Shown here: positions 1-8,563 of the stretch, in pieces
How positions within the stretch are numbered: position 1 is the first letter of the stretch
Layout: each line of letters begins with the position of its first letter
From: an uncultured bacterium
Lineage (GTDB): Bacteria > Bacillota > Clostridia > Lachnospirales > Lachnospiraceae
Assembly (NCBI GenBank): GCA_947383005.1
Contig: CANDBT010000018.1
Span: 23,506-87,505, forward strand
Reading direction: 5' to 3'
Length of the DNA: 64,000 bases
Program-made: the position numbers and the translations under genes
Notes under the pieces: model-generated
Seen by the model: the letters and a program-made list of their open reading frames with translations, nothing else
Told to the model about the DNA's origin: nothing
The model's database searches: none

Positions 1-1221
1 CTGAATATGGGTTTTTTGGAAGATATGGAAACGATTCTAAGCCAGCTTCCCCAGGAACGGCAGACAATCATGTTTTCCGCTACTATGCCGGAAGCCATTA
101 TGAAAATTGCCCGAACCTTTCAAAAGGAACCTCAGGTTGTCAAGGTGGTAAAAAAGGAACTGACCGTGCCGAAAGTGACGCAGTATTATTATGAGGTAAA
201 GCCGAAAACCAAGGTGGAGGTAATGTGCCGCCTGCTGGATATGTATGCGCCCAAGCTTTCCGTAGCTTTCTGCAACACCAAACGTCAGGTAGATGCTTTG
301 GTGGATGAGCTTCAGGGGCGGGGATATTTTGCTGAAGGGCTTCATGGGGATTTGAAACAGATTCAGCGGGACCGGGTGATGAACAGTTTCCGCAATGGCC
401 GTACGGAAATCCTGGTGGCTACGGATGTGGCAGCCAGGGGAATCGACGTAGATGACGTGGAGGCGGTATTCAATTTCGATATTCCTCAGGATGATGAATA
501 CTATGTGCACCGGATCGGCCGGACCGGACGGGCAGGCCGGGAAGGTATCGCTTTCAGTTTGGTCGTAGGCCGGGAAGTATATAAGCTGCGGGATATCCAA
601 CGGTATTGCAAGACAAAGATTATCCCCCAGGCCATCCCTTCCCTGGACGATATCACGGAAATAAAAGCGGAGAAGATCCTGGGCCAGGCAAAAGATATGA
701 TTGAAGATATGGATCTGAGCAGAGAAGTCCATATTCTGGAGAAAAAGCTTTTGGCAGAGGATTATACTTCTTTGGATTTGGCCGCCGCCCTTTTGCGGAT
801 GAGTATGGGAGAGGAAAACCAGGATATTATCGATGATTACCGGGAAGCCCGTTCCCTGGAAGATTTGGACCGATATGGACGGGGAAGCAGGAATTCCGGA
901 GGAAGAGGCGGACGCAGCTATGGCGGGAGAGAACTTGGACGCGATTACAGCCGCACAGGCCGTGGCGCCCGCAGAAACCGGAGCAATGGCATGACTACGT
1001 TGTTTTTTAATATCGGCAAAGACCAGAACGTGAAATCCGGGGATATTCTGGGCGCTGTGGCCGGGGAGAGCGGCATTCCCGGAAGGATGATCGGAAGTAT
1101 TGATATGTATGATAAATATACTTTTGTTGAGGTGCCGGAGGATTGTGCGGACGAAGTGCTGATGTGCATGCAGAAAGTGAAAATCCGCGGAAAAATTGTT
1201 CATGTGGAGAAGGCGAAATGA
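1..1221 (+). CDS. deaD: DEAD-box ATP-dependent RNA helicase, 5' truncated by window edge
   Basis: Partial gene: the open frame is already running at base 1 and the visible codons begin just downstream of where the DEAD motif lies in this family. Seen: motif III SAT about 25 residues in, the helicase C-terminal lobe with ARGIDV and HRIGRTGRAG (motifs V and VI), an Arg/Gly/Ser-rich linker at about residues 290-330, and a C-terminal domain of about 70 residues resembling the DbpA-type RNA-binding fold (TTLFFNIGKDQNVKSGDILG and following). The family unwinds short RNA duplexes in ribosome assembly, cold adaptation and mRNA turnover in the cytoplasm. The exact subclass (DeaD/CsdA, CshA or DbpA) cannot be fixed without the N-terminus. 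The last residues precede a TGA at 1219-1221. Confidence 0.9.
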   Translation: MNMGFLEDMETILSQLPQERQTIMFSATMPEAIMKIARTFQKEPQVVKVVKKELTVPKVTQYYYEVKPKTKVEVMCRLLDMYAPKLSVAFCNTKRQVDALVDELQGRGYFAEGLHGDLKQIQRDRVMNSFRNGRTEILVATDVAARGIDVDDVEAVFNFDIPQDDEYYVHRIGRTGRAGREGIAFSLVVGREVYKLRDIQRYCKTKIIPQAIPSLDDITEIKAEKILGQAKDMIEDMDLSREVHILEKKLLAEDYTSLDLAAALLRMSMGEENQDIIDDYREARSLEDLDRYGRGSRNSGGRGGRSYGGRELGRDYSRTGRGARRNRSNGMTTLFFNIGKDQNVKSGDILGAVAGESGIPGRMIGSIDMYDKYTFVEVPEDCADEVLMCMQKVKIRGKIVHVEKAK

Positions 1222-1359
1222 TTGCCGAGGGCCTAAAGGTATTGAAATATGTTTCTATTTATGGTAAAGTTTTTATGGATTATCTGGAGTAATCGTCCAA
1301 AGCCCGTTTGGGCGGTTGCTATCCAAGACTAATACATATAAACTAGGAGGAAACAAATC

Positions 1360-1947
1360 ATGATTGAAAAAATGGCGGAAGCCGTGGGCGTTACCCCCAA
1401 GGCAATGGTTATGGGCTTGATCTTTTTTGCCGTTGCTTTTGTCATTCTTTTTATCAAGCTTACGCTGGATGAAAAGAAGGGGGTGAACAGCCAGGAAAAA
1501 GCAGATGTCCGCAAGCTGATTAACAATCTCGTTCCGAATGGTTCCGAATATATGGCGGCATACGCCCACAGTACGGAGTCTTTTGTCGGGCGGGAGGTTT
1601 ATCATTATTATGCGATAGGATTTCGCCCTGAGGAGACGGATCATTTGTGGGTAATCCCGATTGGGGTGGAATCCGGTAAAATCGTTTATACCCAGTCCAT
1701 GAAGGCAAGCGCGGAGAACCTGGCTTATGTGGGGGGGAACGCCTACCGGCTGGAATTGCATTTCCCGGGGACAAAAGACAAAATCATCCTTTCCGTGGAC
1801 GAGAGCAACACCAAATCGGGCAAACAATGCCAGGTAAATATCCAGCAGCCGGAAGAGTCGAAAGCGTTCAAAACTTTCGCGGAGAATTTCCAGGGACGGG
1901 TAAATAAGATTCTGGGTGTGGACAAAAAAGGCCGCCAACTGAAATAA
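1360..1947 (+). CDS. Unknown protein with one N-terminal membrane segment
   Basis: 195 residues, ATG preceded by a good ribosome site (ctaggagg, about 8 bases upstream). Residues about 16-35 form one hydrophobic helix followed by a positively charged patch, so the remaining ~155 residues are probably a soluble domain anchored to the membrane. That domain is mixed alpha/beta in appearance and has no motif I recognise; there are no catalytic-looking clusters and only one Cys. It stands alone between the helicase and a mobile-repeat copy that begins three bases after its stop, so the native terminator may have been displaced. Function unknown; the call as a real gene rests on the ribosome site, codon pattern and length. 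Confidence 0.7.
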   Translation: MIEKMAEAVGVTPKAMVMGLIFFAVAFVILFIKLTLDEKKGVNSQEKADVRKLINNLVPNGSEYMAAYAHSTESFVGREVYHYYAIGFRPEETDHLWVIPIGVESGKIVYTQSMKASAENLAYVGGNAYRLELHFPGTKDKIILSVDESNTKSGKQCQVNIQQPEESKAFKTFAENFQGRVNKILGVDKKGRQLK

Positions 1948-1950
1948 CGG

Positions 1951-2168
1951 CTAGTGCTGCATTGCGGAAATAACAGTGAATACAGTGCTTGATATTTTCG
2001 TCATCTGTGCGTCTGCAAAGCGACGTTCTACACTCCGTTCCGGTCCTTGCTGAACAAGCGCCACTGGCGCTTAGCAACGTAGCGGTGCCTACGTCTAGCT
2101 TTGCAGGCGTGCAGAGGGCGGAAATAGCGAGTGCCGAATTCACTGAAATTTCCGCAAGGTAGTACTAG
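1951..2168 (+). mobile_element. 218-bp MITE-like palindromic element, copy A
   Basis: Nearly identical over its full 218 bases to 57080-57297. Outer ends are 21-bp imperfect inverted repeats (ctagtgctgcattgcggaaa against tttccgcaaggtagtactag), and weaker pairing continues inward for about 45 bases. The core contains a stem of gcgtctgcaaagc with gctttgcaggcgt, and inside it two hairpins, aagcgcc-act-ggcgctt (2056-2072) and acgtag-cggtgc-ctacgt. No transposase or credible reading frame is inside. It starts 3 bp after the stop of the upstream gene. Non-autonomous element is inference; mobilising enzyme unknown. Confidence 0.85.
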
Positions 2169-2202
2169 TACTGTCTTGTGGGAAATACAGCAGCTATTTC
2201 CC
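2165..2202 (+). repeat. Short end-derived hairpin next to MITE copy A
   Basis: Directly abutting the right end of the 218-bp element, a second ctagtactgtcttg-type terminus is followed by gggaaata-cagcagc-tatttccc, a perfect 8-bp stem at 2180-2187 and 2195-2202. It looks like a collapsed second element sharing the CTAG end. No matching outer right terminus is visible. Confidence 0.5.
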
Positions 2203-2299
2203 TTACGCGCTCCTGCGCATAAAAGAAAACGGTTTAGGGAGAGCCTGAACTGTTGCAGATATAAGCAAAAGAAAACAGAAAATAGCGAGGAATAAATCG

Positions 2300-2992
2300 A
2301 TGAGTTTCGGAAAATTAATTCGTTGTATAAGAAAAGAGGTCCTGATTCTTTTGGTCATTGGCGGGATGCTGCTTTTTCAGTCGGTTCCGTATATGCTTGT
2401 TGCCATAAAACCGGCTGTCAGCTTTGAGGATATGCTGGATGGCACAGAAGTGAAGGAGGGAAGCCGGATAAAAGGAAATGTGGTGTATTCTTTGGATTCT
2501 TTCGCCTCGGAAAGTACATACACCAAGCGCAGCGACGGTTCCCGCAGCGGCAGCCGTAAATCCGGGAAATATTATCTGATTCCCACAGCTAGCGGGTTTA
2601 TTGGTTTGAAATGCCGGCAGGCTGATGTGGCGCTTATGGATAAGCTTACAGACGAGACGTATGAAATCTGGACGTCTTCCGATCCGGAGGCCAAGACAAC
2701 TACCGAATATTTTGTGCAAGGCCGTGTCGAAAAGATGGAAGAAGGCGTTGCCAAACTTTATCGGGAATATCTGGAAGAACAGGGATTTACGTCTGAACAG
2801 ATTGAAGCGCTGGGGACTCCTCTGGTGATCCAATATACATCTTTTGGCGCGGTGGCGGTGTTTTTTGCCATCGGCATCGTGTTAATCCTGCTTGCGGTAT
2901 TGATCGTGTGCTTGAGATACAGAAGACAGGGGACGGGGTCCGGGCTCAGAAGGGCGGAGGATCTTCCGGGCAATCCCCCGGTTCAGCCATAA
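2300..2992 (+). CDS. Unknown protein with two membrane segments and an exposed middle domain
   Basis: 230 residues. Hydrophobic helices at about residues 13-33 and 178-203 bracket about 145 polar residues, giving a topology with both short termini on one side of the membrane and the middle domain on the other; the Arg-rich end after the second helix suggests the termini are cytoplasmic. The middle part has a Ser/Arg-rich loop around residues 78-90 and no motif I recognise. The ATG at 2300 follows a weak site (gcgaggaataaatcg). It lies 100 bp before purL, separated by an inverted repeat, so co-transcription is uncertain. Probably a Lachnospiraceae-type hypothetical membrane protein. Confidence 0.65.
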   Translation: MSFGKLIRCIRKEVLILLVIGGMLLFQSVPYMLVAIKPAVSFEDMLDGTEVKEGSRIKGNVVYSLDSFASESTYTKRSDGSRSGSRKSGKYYLIPTASGFIGLKCRQADVALMDKLTDETYEIWTSSDPEAKTTTEYFVQGRVEKMEEGVAKLYREYLEEQGFTSEQIEALGTPLVIQYTSFGAVAVFFAIGIVLILLAVLIVCLRYRRQGTGSGLRRAEDLPGNPPVQP

Positions 2993-3012
2993 AGGCGGAT
3001 GCAGAAGAACTT

Positions 3013-3056
3013 CGGGAGGGGTAACTGTTCAGATACCCCCTGAACGGTTATCCCGG
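3013..3056 (+). repeat. Imperfect inverted repeat carrying the GTAACTGTTCA motif
   Basis: The arms cggga..ggtaactgttcag and ctgaacggttatcccg pair over about 16 positions with mismatches around a short loop. There is no following T-run. The core motif recurs in other gaps of the window (8443, 37886, and inverted at 6949 and 25065). Confidence 0.55.
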
Positions 3057-3098
3057 AAGTACATTAACGAGTGCTTTGACCAGATAAGGAGGAATATC

Positions 3099-6000
3099 AT
3101 GGGTGTTAAACGGGTATATGTGGAAAAGAAACCGCAATTTGCCGTGAAGGCAAAGGAATTGCGGGAAGAGATTAGCAGTTACCTGGGAATCGGCGCCGTT
3201 ACGGATGTAAGGGTGCTGATTCGCTATGATGTGGAAAATCTGTCGGAAGAAACCTATAAACAGGCGTTGGCAACTATTTTTTCTGAGCCGCCGCTGGATT
3301 TTGTCTACGAGGAAGATTTTCCGGTTAAGCCGGAGGATATTGTCTTTTCCGTGGAATATCTGCCGGGGCAGTTTGACCAGCGAGCCGATTCGGCAGAGCA
3401 GTGTGTGAAGCTCCTTAGAGAAGACGAGAAACCGGTTATCCGGACGGCTACCACATATGTATTGTCCGGCATTTTGACAATAGAGCAGCAGGAAGCGATC
3501 CGTTCCTTCTGCATCAATCCTGTGGATTCCCGCCAGGCGGAGGAGGAAAAGCCTCAGACATTGATGACCGTATTTGATGTGCCGTCTGATGTGGCTTCCT
3601 TCGGAGGTTTTTGTGATTTTGATGAACCGCAGTTAAAAGAGCTTTATGATTCCCTGAATCTGGCTATGACATTTAAAGATTTTCAGCATATTCAAAAATA
3701 TTTTCGTCAGGAGGAGCACCGCGAGCCGACGGTGACGGAAGTGCGGGTATTGGACACATATTGGTCTGATCATTGCCGTCATACGACTTTTTCTACCGAG
3801 CTTAAGAAGGTGGATATCTCCGGCGGCGATTACGAAGAACCGATAAAAGCAGCCTATCGGCAGTATCTGAGTGATCGGGAAAACATTTATCAAGGGCGGG
3901 AGGACAAGTTTGTCTGCCTGATGGATTTGGCGTTGCTGGCGATGAAAAAGCTTCGCAAAGAGGGCAAGCTTGAGGATCTTGAGGAGTCTGAGGAGATTAA
4001 TGCCTGCAGTATTGTGGTTCCGGTGGAGATTGACGGAAAGACCGAAGAATGGTTGGTGAATTTTAAAAACGAAACTCACAATCATCCTACGGAGATTGAA
4101 CCTTTCGGCGGCGCCGCTACCTGCCTGGGCGGCGCTATCCGCGACCCGCTGTCAGGGCGCACCTATGTTTATCAGGCTATGCGGATTACCGGCGCCGCCG
4201 ATCCGACAAAGCCTTTGGAGGAAACGTTAAAAGGCAAGCTGCCGCAGAAAAAGCTGGTCAACGGGGCAGCCAGCGGTTACAGCTCCTATGGCAATCAGAT
4301 TGGTCTGGCAACCGGATACGTGAAGGAAATTTATCATCCGGATTATGTGGCCAAACGGATGGAAATCGGCGCGGTTATGGGAGCCGCCCCGCGGAGGGAC
4401 GTAAAGCGTCTCAGTTCGGACCCGGGCGATATCATCGTGCTGCTGGGCGGGCGGACAGGCCGTGACGGCATCGGCGGAGCCACCGGCTCATCGAAGGTTC
4501 ATACGGAGGCTTCCATCGAAATATGCGGCGCCGAAGTGCAGAAGGGCAATGCGCCTACAGAGCGGAAAATTCAGCGCCTGTTTAGGCGGCCGGAAGTCAG
4601 CAGGATCATTAAAAAATGTAACGATTTTGGCGCCGGCGGCGTTTCGGTGGCTATCGGCGAGCTGGCGCCGGGCCTTATTGTGGATTTGGATAAAGTGCCG
4701 AAAAAGTATGCTGGGCTGGATGGTACGGAGATTGCCATTTCGGAATCTCAGGAGCGTATGGCTGTGGTGCTGGATGAGCAGCAGGTAGAGCAGTTTTTGT
4801 CCTATGCGGCTGAGGAGAATCTGGAAGCCGTGCCGGTGGCTGTAGTGACAAAATCCCCCCGTCTGGTGATGCGCTGGCGGGGAAAGACCATCGTGGATAT
4901 CAGCCGCGCTTTTCTTGATACCAACGGCGCACATCAGGAAGCTGACGTGATTCTGACGACACCATCCAGACAGGAAAATCCTTTTGTCCGGAATGACGTG
5001 GCGGATGTAAGGGAGTCCTGGCTGAAGGTTTTGCGTGATCTGAATGTATGTTCGCAAAAAGGGCTGGTTGAAATGTTTGACAGTTCTATCGGCGCCGGTT
5101 CCGTATTTATGCCATATGGCGGGAAATACCAGCTTACCGAGACGCAGACGATGGTGGCCAAGCTTCCGGTCCGGGGAGGCGTTACGGATACGGTCACGAT
5201 GATGAGTTATGGCTTTGACCCTTATCTTTCCAACTGGAGCCCCTATCATGGCGCGGTCTATGCGATTGTGGCGTCCGTGGCAAAGATTGTGGCATCCGGC
5301 GGCGATTTTAGAAAAATCCGTTTTACCTTCCAGGAATATTTTAAACGGATGACACAGGACGCCACACGTTGGGGAGCACCGTTTGCCGCGCTTTTGGGCG
5401 CATATCAGGCTCAGCTCGGATTTGGCCTGCCGTCTATCGGCGGGAAGGACAGCATGTCGGGTACGTTTAATGACGAACAGCACGGAGAAATCAATGTACC
5501 TTCGACCCTGGTTTCGTTTGCCGTGGATGTGGCCAGCCATAAAGACCTGATTTCGCCGGAATTCAAAAGACCGGGAAGCAAGATCGTTGTTTTCCGGGCG
5601 CAGAGAGATGCCTACGATTTGCCTGTATATAGCGCTTTGATGGACGGCTATCAAAAACTTCGCCAGGATATCCAGGCCGGAAGGATTATTTCTGCCTATG
5701 CCGTGGAAGGCCATGGCCTGGCCGAAGCAGTCAGCAAAATGGCTTTTGGCAACAAGCTCGGCATACAGATTGAGCATAATCTGGATCCGAGAGACTTTTT
5801 TGCCCCGGGCTGGGGGAATATTGTCTGCGAAGTGCCGGACGGCCAGGTGGGCCGGCTGTCCATTTCTTATACCTTGATCGGCCAGGTTACTGACCGGGCG
5901 TCTCTGGCCTACGGCTCAGTGGAAATTCCCATGAGCGAAGCCCTGGATAACTGGATGGCTACATTGGAAAGTGTATTCCCCACCCGGTCCGGTGTGCCAA

Positions 6001-6863
6001 AGGAGCAGGTGCCGGATAACATTCATCAGGAAGGCCGTGTATTTGTCTGTAATCATAAGGCGGCCCAGCCTACGGTGTTTATCCCCGTGCTTCCGGGAAC
6101 CAACTGTGAGTATGACAGCGCCAGGGCGTTTGAGCGGGCAGGCGCCAAAGTAGTAACGCAGGTGTTTAAAAATATTACGGCGGAGGATATCCGCCAGTCG
6201 GTGGAAGTTTACCGCAAGGAAATTGCTAAAGCTCAGATTGTCATGTTCCCCGGCGGTTTCTCCGCAGGAGACGAACCGGAAGGCAGCGCTAAATTTTTTG
6301 CTGCCGTATTCCGCAACGAGGGGATAAAAGAAGAGATTGAAAAGCTGCTTGGCGAGCGGGACGGTTTGATGCTGGGGATTTGCAACGGTTTCCAGGCATT
6401 GATTAAACTGGGGCTTTTGCCGGAAGGCAGGATAGCCCGTCAGCAAGATGATTCCCCGACGCTGGCGATGAACACCATCGGCCGCCATGTGTCGAAAATG
6501 GTTTATCTTAAAGTGATGACGGATAAATCTCCGTGGCTGATGGGAACAAAGCCGGGGTATGTATATTGCAATCCGGCTTCTCATGGGGAGGGACGTTTTG
6601 TGGCCAATGAGCAATGGCTGGCAAAACTGCTGGCCAATGGACAGGTGGCGACGCAGTATGTCGATGACCAGGGGAATCCTACCATGGATGAATTCTGGAA
6701 CCCTAACGGTTCTTATTCGGCGATTGAGGGAATTATCAGCCCGGACGGACGGATTTTCGGCAAGATGGCCCATTCCGAGCGGCGCGGTGAGGCCGTGGCT
6801 ATAAATATTTACGGAGAGCAGGACATGAAGATTTTTGAGTCCGGAGTCAGATACTTCCGTTGA
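3099..6863 (+). CDS. purL: Phosphoribosylformylglycinamidine synthase, single-chain
   Basis: 1254 residues, the long one-polypeptide form used by many Clostridia in place of PurS/PurL/PurQ. It makes FGAM from FGAR, glutamine and ATP in purine synthesis (cytoplasm). Seen: an N-terminal PurS-like region, the synthetase signature DTYWSDHCRHTTF near residue 222, NETHNHPTEIEPFGGAAT near residue 327, two AIR-synthase-related halves, and a C-terminal class I glutaminase starting about residue 992 (FIPVLPGTNCEYDSA) with the nucleophile Cys1095 in LGICNGFQAL. The start has a strong ribosome site (aaggaggaatatc-ATG). It is monocistronic by appearance: an inverted repeat follows it and aspartate kinase has its own promoter. 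Confidence 0.97.
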   Translation: MGVKRVYVEKKPQFAVKAKELREEISSYLGIGAVTDVRVLIRYDVENLSEETYKQALATIFSEPPLDFVYEEDFPVKPEDIVFSVEYLPGQFDQRADSAEQCVKLLREDEKPVIRTATTYVLSGILTIEQQEAIRSFCINPVDSRQAEEEKPQTLMTVFDVPSDVASFGGFCDFDEPQLKELYDSLNLAMTFKDFQHIQKYFRQEEHREPTVTEVRVLDTYWSDHCRHTTFSTELKKVDISGGDYEEPIKAAYRQYLSDRENIYQGREDKFVCLMDLALLAMKKLRKEGKLEDLEESEEINACSIVVPVEIDGKTEEWLVNFKNETHNHPTEIEPFGGAATCLGGAIRDPLSGRTYVYQAMRITGAADPTKPLEETLKGKLPQKKLVNGAASGYSSYGNQIGLATGYVKEIYHPDYVAKRMEIGAVMGAAPRRDVKRLSSDPGDIIVLLGGRTGRDGIGGATGSSKVHTEASIEICGAEVQKGNAPTERKIQRLFRRPEVSRIIKKCNDFGAGGVSVAIGELAPGLIVDLDKVPKKYAGLDGTEIAISESQERMAVVLDEQQVEQFLSYAAEENLEAVPVAVVTKSPRLVMRWRGKTIVDISRAFLDTNGAHQEADVILTTPSRQENPFVRNDVADVRESWLKVLRDLNVCSQKGLVEMFDSSIGAGSVFMPYGGKYQLTETQTMVAKLPVRGGVTDTVTMMSYGFDPYLSNWSPYHGAVYAIVASVAKIVASGGDFRKIRFTFQEYFKRMTQDATRWGAPFAALLGAYQAQLGFGLPSIGGKDSMSGTFNDEQHGEINVPSTLVSFAVDVASHKDLISPEFKRPGSKIVVFRAQRDAYDLPVYSALMDGYQKLRQDIQAGRIISAYAVEGHGLAEAVSKMAFGNKLGIQIEHNLDPRDFFAPGWGNIVCEVPDGQVGRLSISYTLIGQVTDRASLAYGSVEIPMSEALDNWMATLESVFPTRSGVPKEQVPDNIHQEGRVFVCNHKAAQPTVFIPVLPGTNCEYDSARAFERAGAKVVTQVFKNITAEDIRQSVEVYRKEIAKAQIVMFPGGFSAGDEPEGSAKFFAAVFRNEGIKEEIEKLLGERDGLMLGICNGFQALIKLGLLPEGRIARQQDDSPTLAMNTIGRHVSKMVYLKVMTDKSPWLMGTKPGYVYCNPASHGEGRFVANEQWLAKLLANGQVATQYVDDQGNPTMDEFWNPNGSYSAIEGIISPDGRIFGKMAHSERRGEAVAINIYGEQDMKIFESGVRYFR

Positions 6864-6901
6864 ATAGCGATAAATTTACAAAAGAAAAAGCTAAGCTTTG
6901 G

Positions 6902-6948
6902 GAGGCGCATCTTCTTGTCCGGTTATGCCGGACAAGAAGATGCGCCTC
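6902..6948 (+). terminator. Perfect 21-bp inverted repeat after purL
   Basis: Arms 6902-6922 and 6928-6948 are perfect reverse complements around the 5-base loop ttatg. Only a short, delayed T-run (gttttttat) follows about a dozen bases later, so it may act as a terminator or RNA stabiliser or be a mobile palindrome. It is followed directly by gtgaacagtaa, the inverse of a motif found in other gaps. Confidence 0.6.
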
Positions 6949-6998
6949 GTGAACAGTAATGTTTTTTATATCATAGGATTCTTGTTCTGAACAGAATC

Positions 6999-7027
6999 TT
7001 GACAGAACTTTCGATTTACAGTATTAT
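6999..7027 (+). promoter_or_regulatory. Sigma-A promoter for aspartate kinase
   Basis: TTGACA at 6999-7004, a 17-bp spacer, TATTAT at 7022-7027; close to vegetative consensus. An imperfect dyad (gattcttgttc / gaacagaatc) sits immediately upstream of the -35 and could bind a regulator. The leader to the start codon is only about 50 bases, too short for a lysine riboswitch. Confidence 0.8.
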
Positions 7028-7081
7028 GACGTAAACGGCTTGTTTTGATGCCGCAAACCTTTGATGAGGAGACTGAGGAGA

Positions 7082-8401
7082 ATGAGGAAGGTTGTGAAAT
7101 TTGGCGGAAGTTCCCTGGCCAGCGCAAAGCAGATCAAAAAGGCGGGTGAGATTATCCGTTCGGACAAGACCAGACGATATGTAGTTCCTTCCGCGCCGGG
7201 CAAGAGGAATGACAAGGACGAGAAAGTGACAGATATGCTGTATGAATGTTATGATGCGGCCAGTGCGGGCGTGGCTTATAAGAAGCTGCTTAACCGGATA
7301 AAGGATCGTTATCTTGAGATTATCGACGGGCTTAATCTGAATTTGAATCTGGATCATGAATTTGACCGGATAGAAGAAAATTTTGTCAAAGGTGTTGGAC
7401 GGGATTATGCGGCTTCACGCGGTGAATATTTGAATGGCATCGTGATAGCCAATTACCTGGGGTATGAATTTATTGATGCCGCCGAGGTGATTTTTTTTGA
7501 TGAGCAGGGGAATTTTGAAGCGGAAACAACCAATAAAGAGCTTGCCGAACGACTGGCTCATGTGGAACGGGCGGTGATTCCCGGTTTCTACGGATCCAAA
7601 CATGACGGAAGCATTAAGACATTTTCCCGGGGTGGTTCAGATGTTACCGGGTCGATTGTGGCAAAAGCAATTCATGCGGATTTATATGAAAATTGGACGG
7701 ACGTATCCGGTTTTTTGGTGGCTGATCCGCGGATTGTGGAGAATCCCCGGGTAATTGAGACGATTACTTATCGGGAATTGCGGGAATTGGCTTATATGGG
7801 CGCCAGCGTGCTTCATGAAGATGCTATTTTCCCGGTAAGGAGGGAAGGTATCCCAATCAATATCCGAAACACCAATAAACCGGATGACAAGGGGACTTTG
7901 ATTGTGGAAAGCACCTGTCGCAAGCCTCGCTATACAATCACAGGGATTGCCGGGAAAAAGGGGTTTTGTGCGGTAAATATAGAAAAAGCCATGATGAACG
8001 CAGAGGTGGGGTTTGGCAGGAAGGTGCTGGAAGTATTTGAGAAATACAATATTTCTTTCGAGCATATGCCATCCGGCATTGATACGATGACGGTTATGCT
8101 GCACCAGGATGAGTTTGAGGAGTACGAACAGTCAGTGATTGCCGGTATCCATCGGGCAGTTTCGCCCGACAGTGTGGAGCTGGAATCGGAACTGGCGCTG
8201 ATTGCCGTGGTGGGGCGGGGGATGAAAGCAACCCGCGGAACCGCCGGAAGGATTTTCTCCGCTTTGGCGCATGCCCGGATTAATGTAAAAATGATTGACC
8301 AGGGTTCCAGTGAGCTGAATATTATTATCGGTGTGAAAAATGCCGACTTTGAAGGAGCTATCCGGGCGATTTACGATATTTTTATTTCAACCGAGATATG
8401 A
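7082..8401 (+). CDS. lysC: Aspartate kinase
   Basis: 439 residues. Phosphorylates aspartate, the first step toward lysine/diaminopimelate, threonine and methionine. Seen: N-terminal KFGGSSLA substrate/ATP motif at residues 6-13, the amino acid kinase fold with SRGGSDVTGS near residue 185, and two C-terminal ACT domains (from about residue 290), the site of end-product feedback. I chose the ATG at 7082 because the family starts a few residues before KFGGSS; the upstream TTG (7061) and ATG (7064) would add a charged tail, and gaggag sites lie on both sides. Own promoter upstream. Which end product inhibits it cannot be told from sequence. Confidence 0.95.
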   Translation: MRKVVKFGGSSLASAKQIKKAGEIIRSDKTRRYVVPSAPGKRNDKDEKVTDMLYECYDAASAGVAYKKLLNRIKDRYLEIIDGLNLNLNLDHEFDRIEENFVKGVGRDYAASRGEYLNGIVIANYLGYEFIDAAEVIFFDEQGNFEAETTNKELAERLAHVERAVIPGFYGSKHDGSIKTFSRGGSDVTGSIVAKAIHADLYENWTDVSGFLVADPRIVENPRVIETITYRELRELAYMGASVLHEDAIFPVRREGIPINIRNTNKPDDKGTLIVESTCRKPRYTITGIAGKKGFCAVNIEKAMMNAEVGFGRKVLEVFEKYNISFEHMPSGIDTMTVMLHQDEFEEYEQSVIAGIHRAVSPDSVELESELALIAVVGRGMKATRGTAGRIFSALAHARINVKMIDQGSSELNIIIGVKNADFEGAIRAIYDIFISTEI

Positions 8402-8442
8402 GGCGGCCTGCGGAGGGGGAGCCTTCGGCAGGCGAAAGCAGA

Positions 8443-8486
8443 GTTACTGTTCACACCATGACTAATCACTCTGCTGATTAGTCATG
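8443..8486 (+). repeat. GTTACTGTTCAC motif followed by a perfect 12-bp hairpin
   Basis: The motif lies at 8443-8454; immediately after it, arms 8457-8468 (catgactaatca) and 8475-8486 (tgattagtcatg) pair perfectly around ctctgc. No T-run follows. Another G+C-rich stem (gcctgc / gcaggc) lies just upstream, after the lysC stop. Confidence 0.5.
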
Positions 8487-8563
8487 GGACAATACAGTCA
8501 GGGAACCAAAGCATATGCCGTTGCGTCCACAGATGCCTGTGACCGTAACAAAAGGAGAAAACG

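Noticed and set aside
1868-2143. Minus-strand frames in the 218-bp elements (also 57024-57284)
   Set aside because: The two frames are the same translated repeat; no ribosome site, and palindromic DNA explains the openness.
4488-5777. 429-codon open frame on the minus strand inside purL
   Set aside because: Antisense shadow of a well-supported purL; composition Leu/His/Arg-rich and no ribosome site. The same applies to 5916-6773.
6971-7000. LexA/SOS box near the lysC promoter
   Set aside because: The dyad gattcttgttc / gaacagaatc does not fit the GAAC-N4-GTTC spacing of Gram-positive LexA sites.
6949-7081. Lysine riboswitch upstream of aspartate kinase
   Set aside because: The leader after the promoter is about 50 bases, far shorter than the class, and no L-box core is present.
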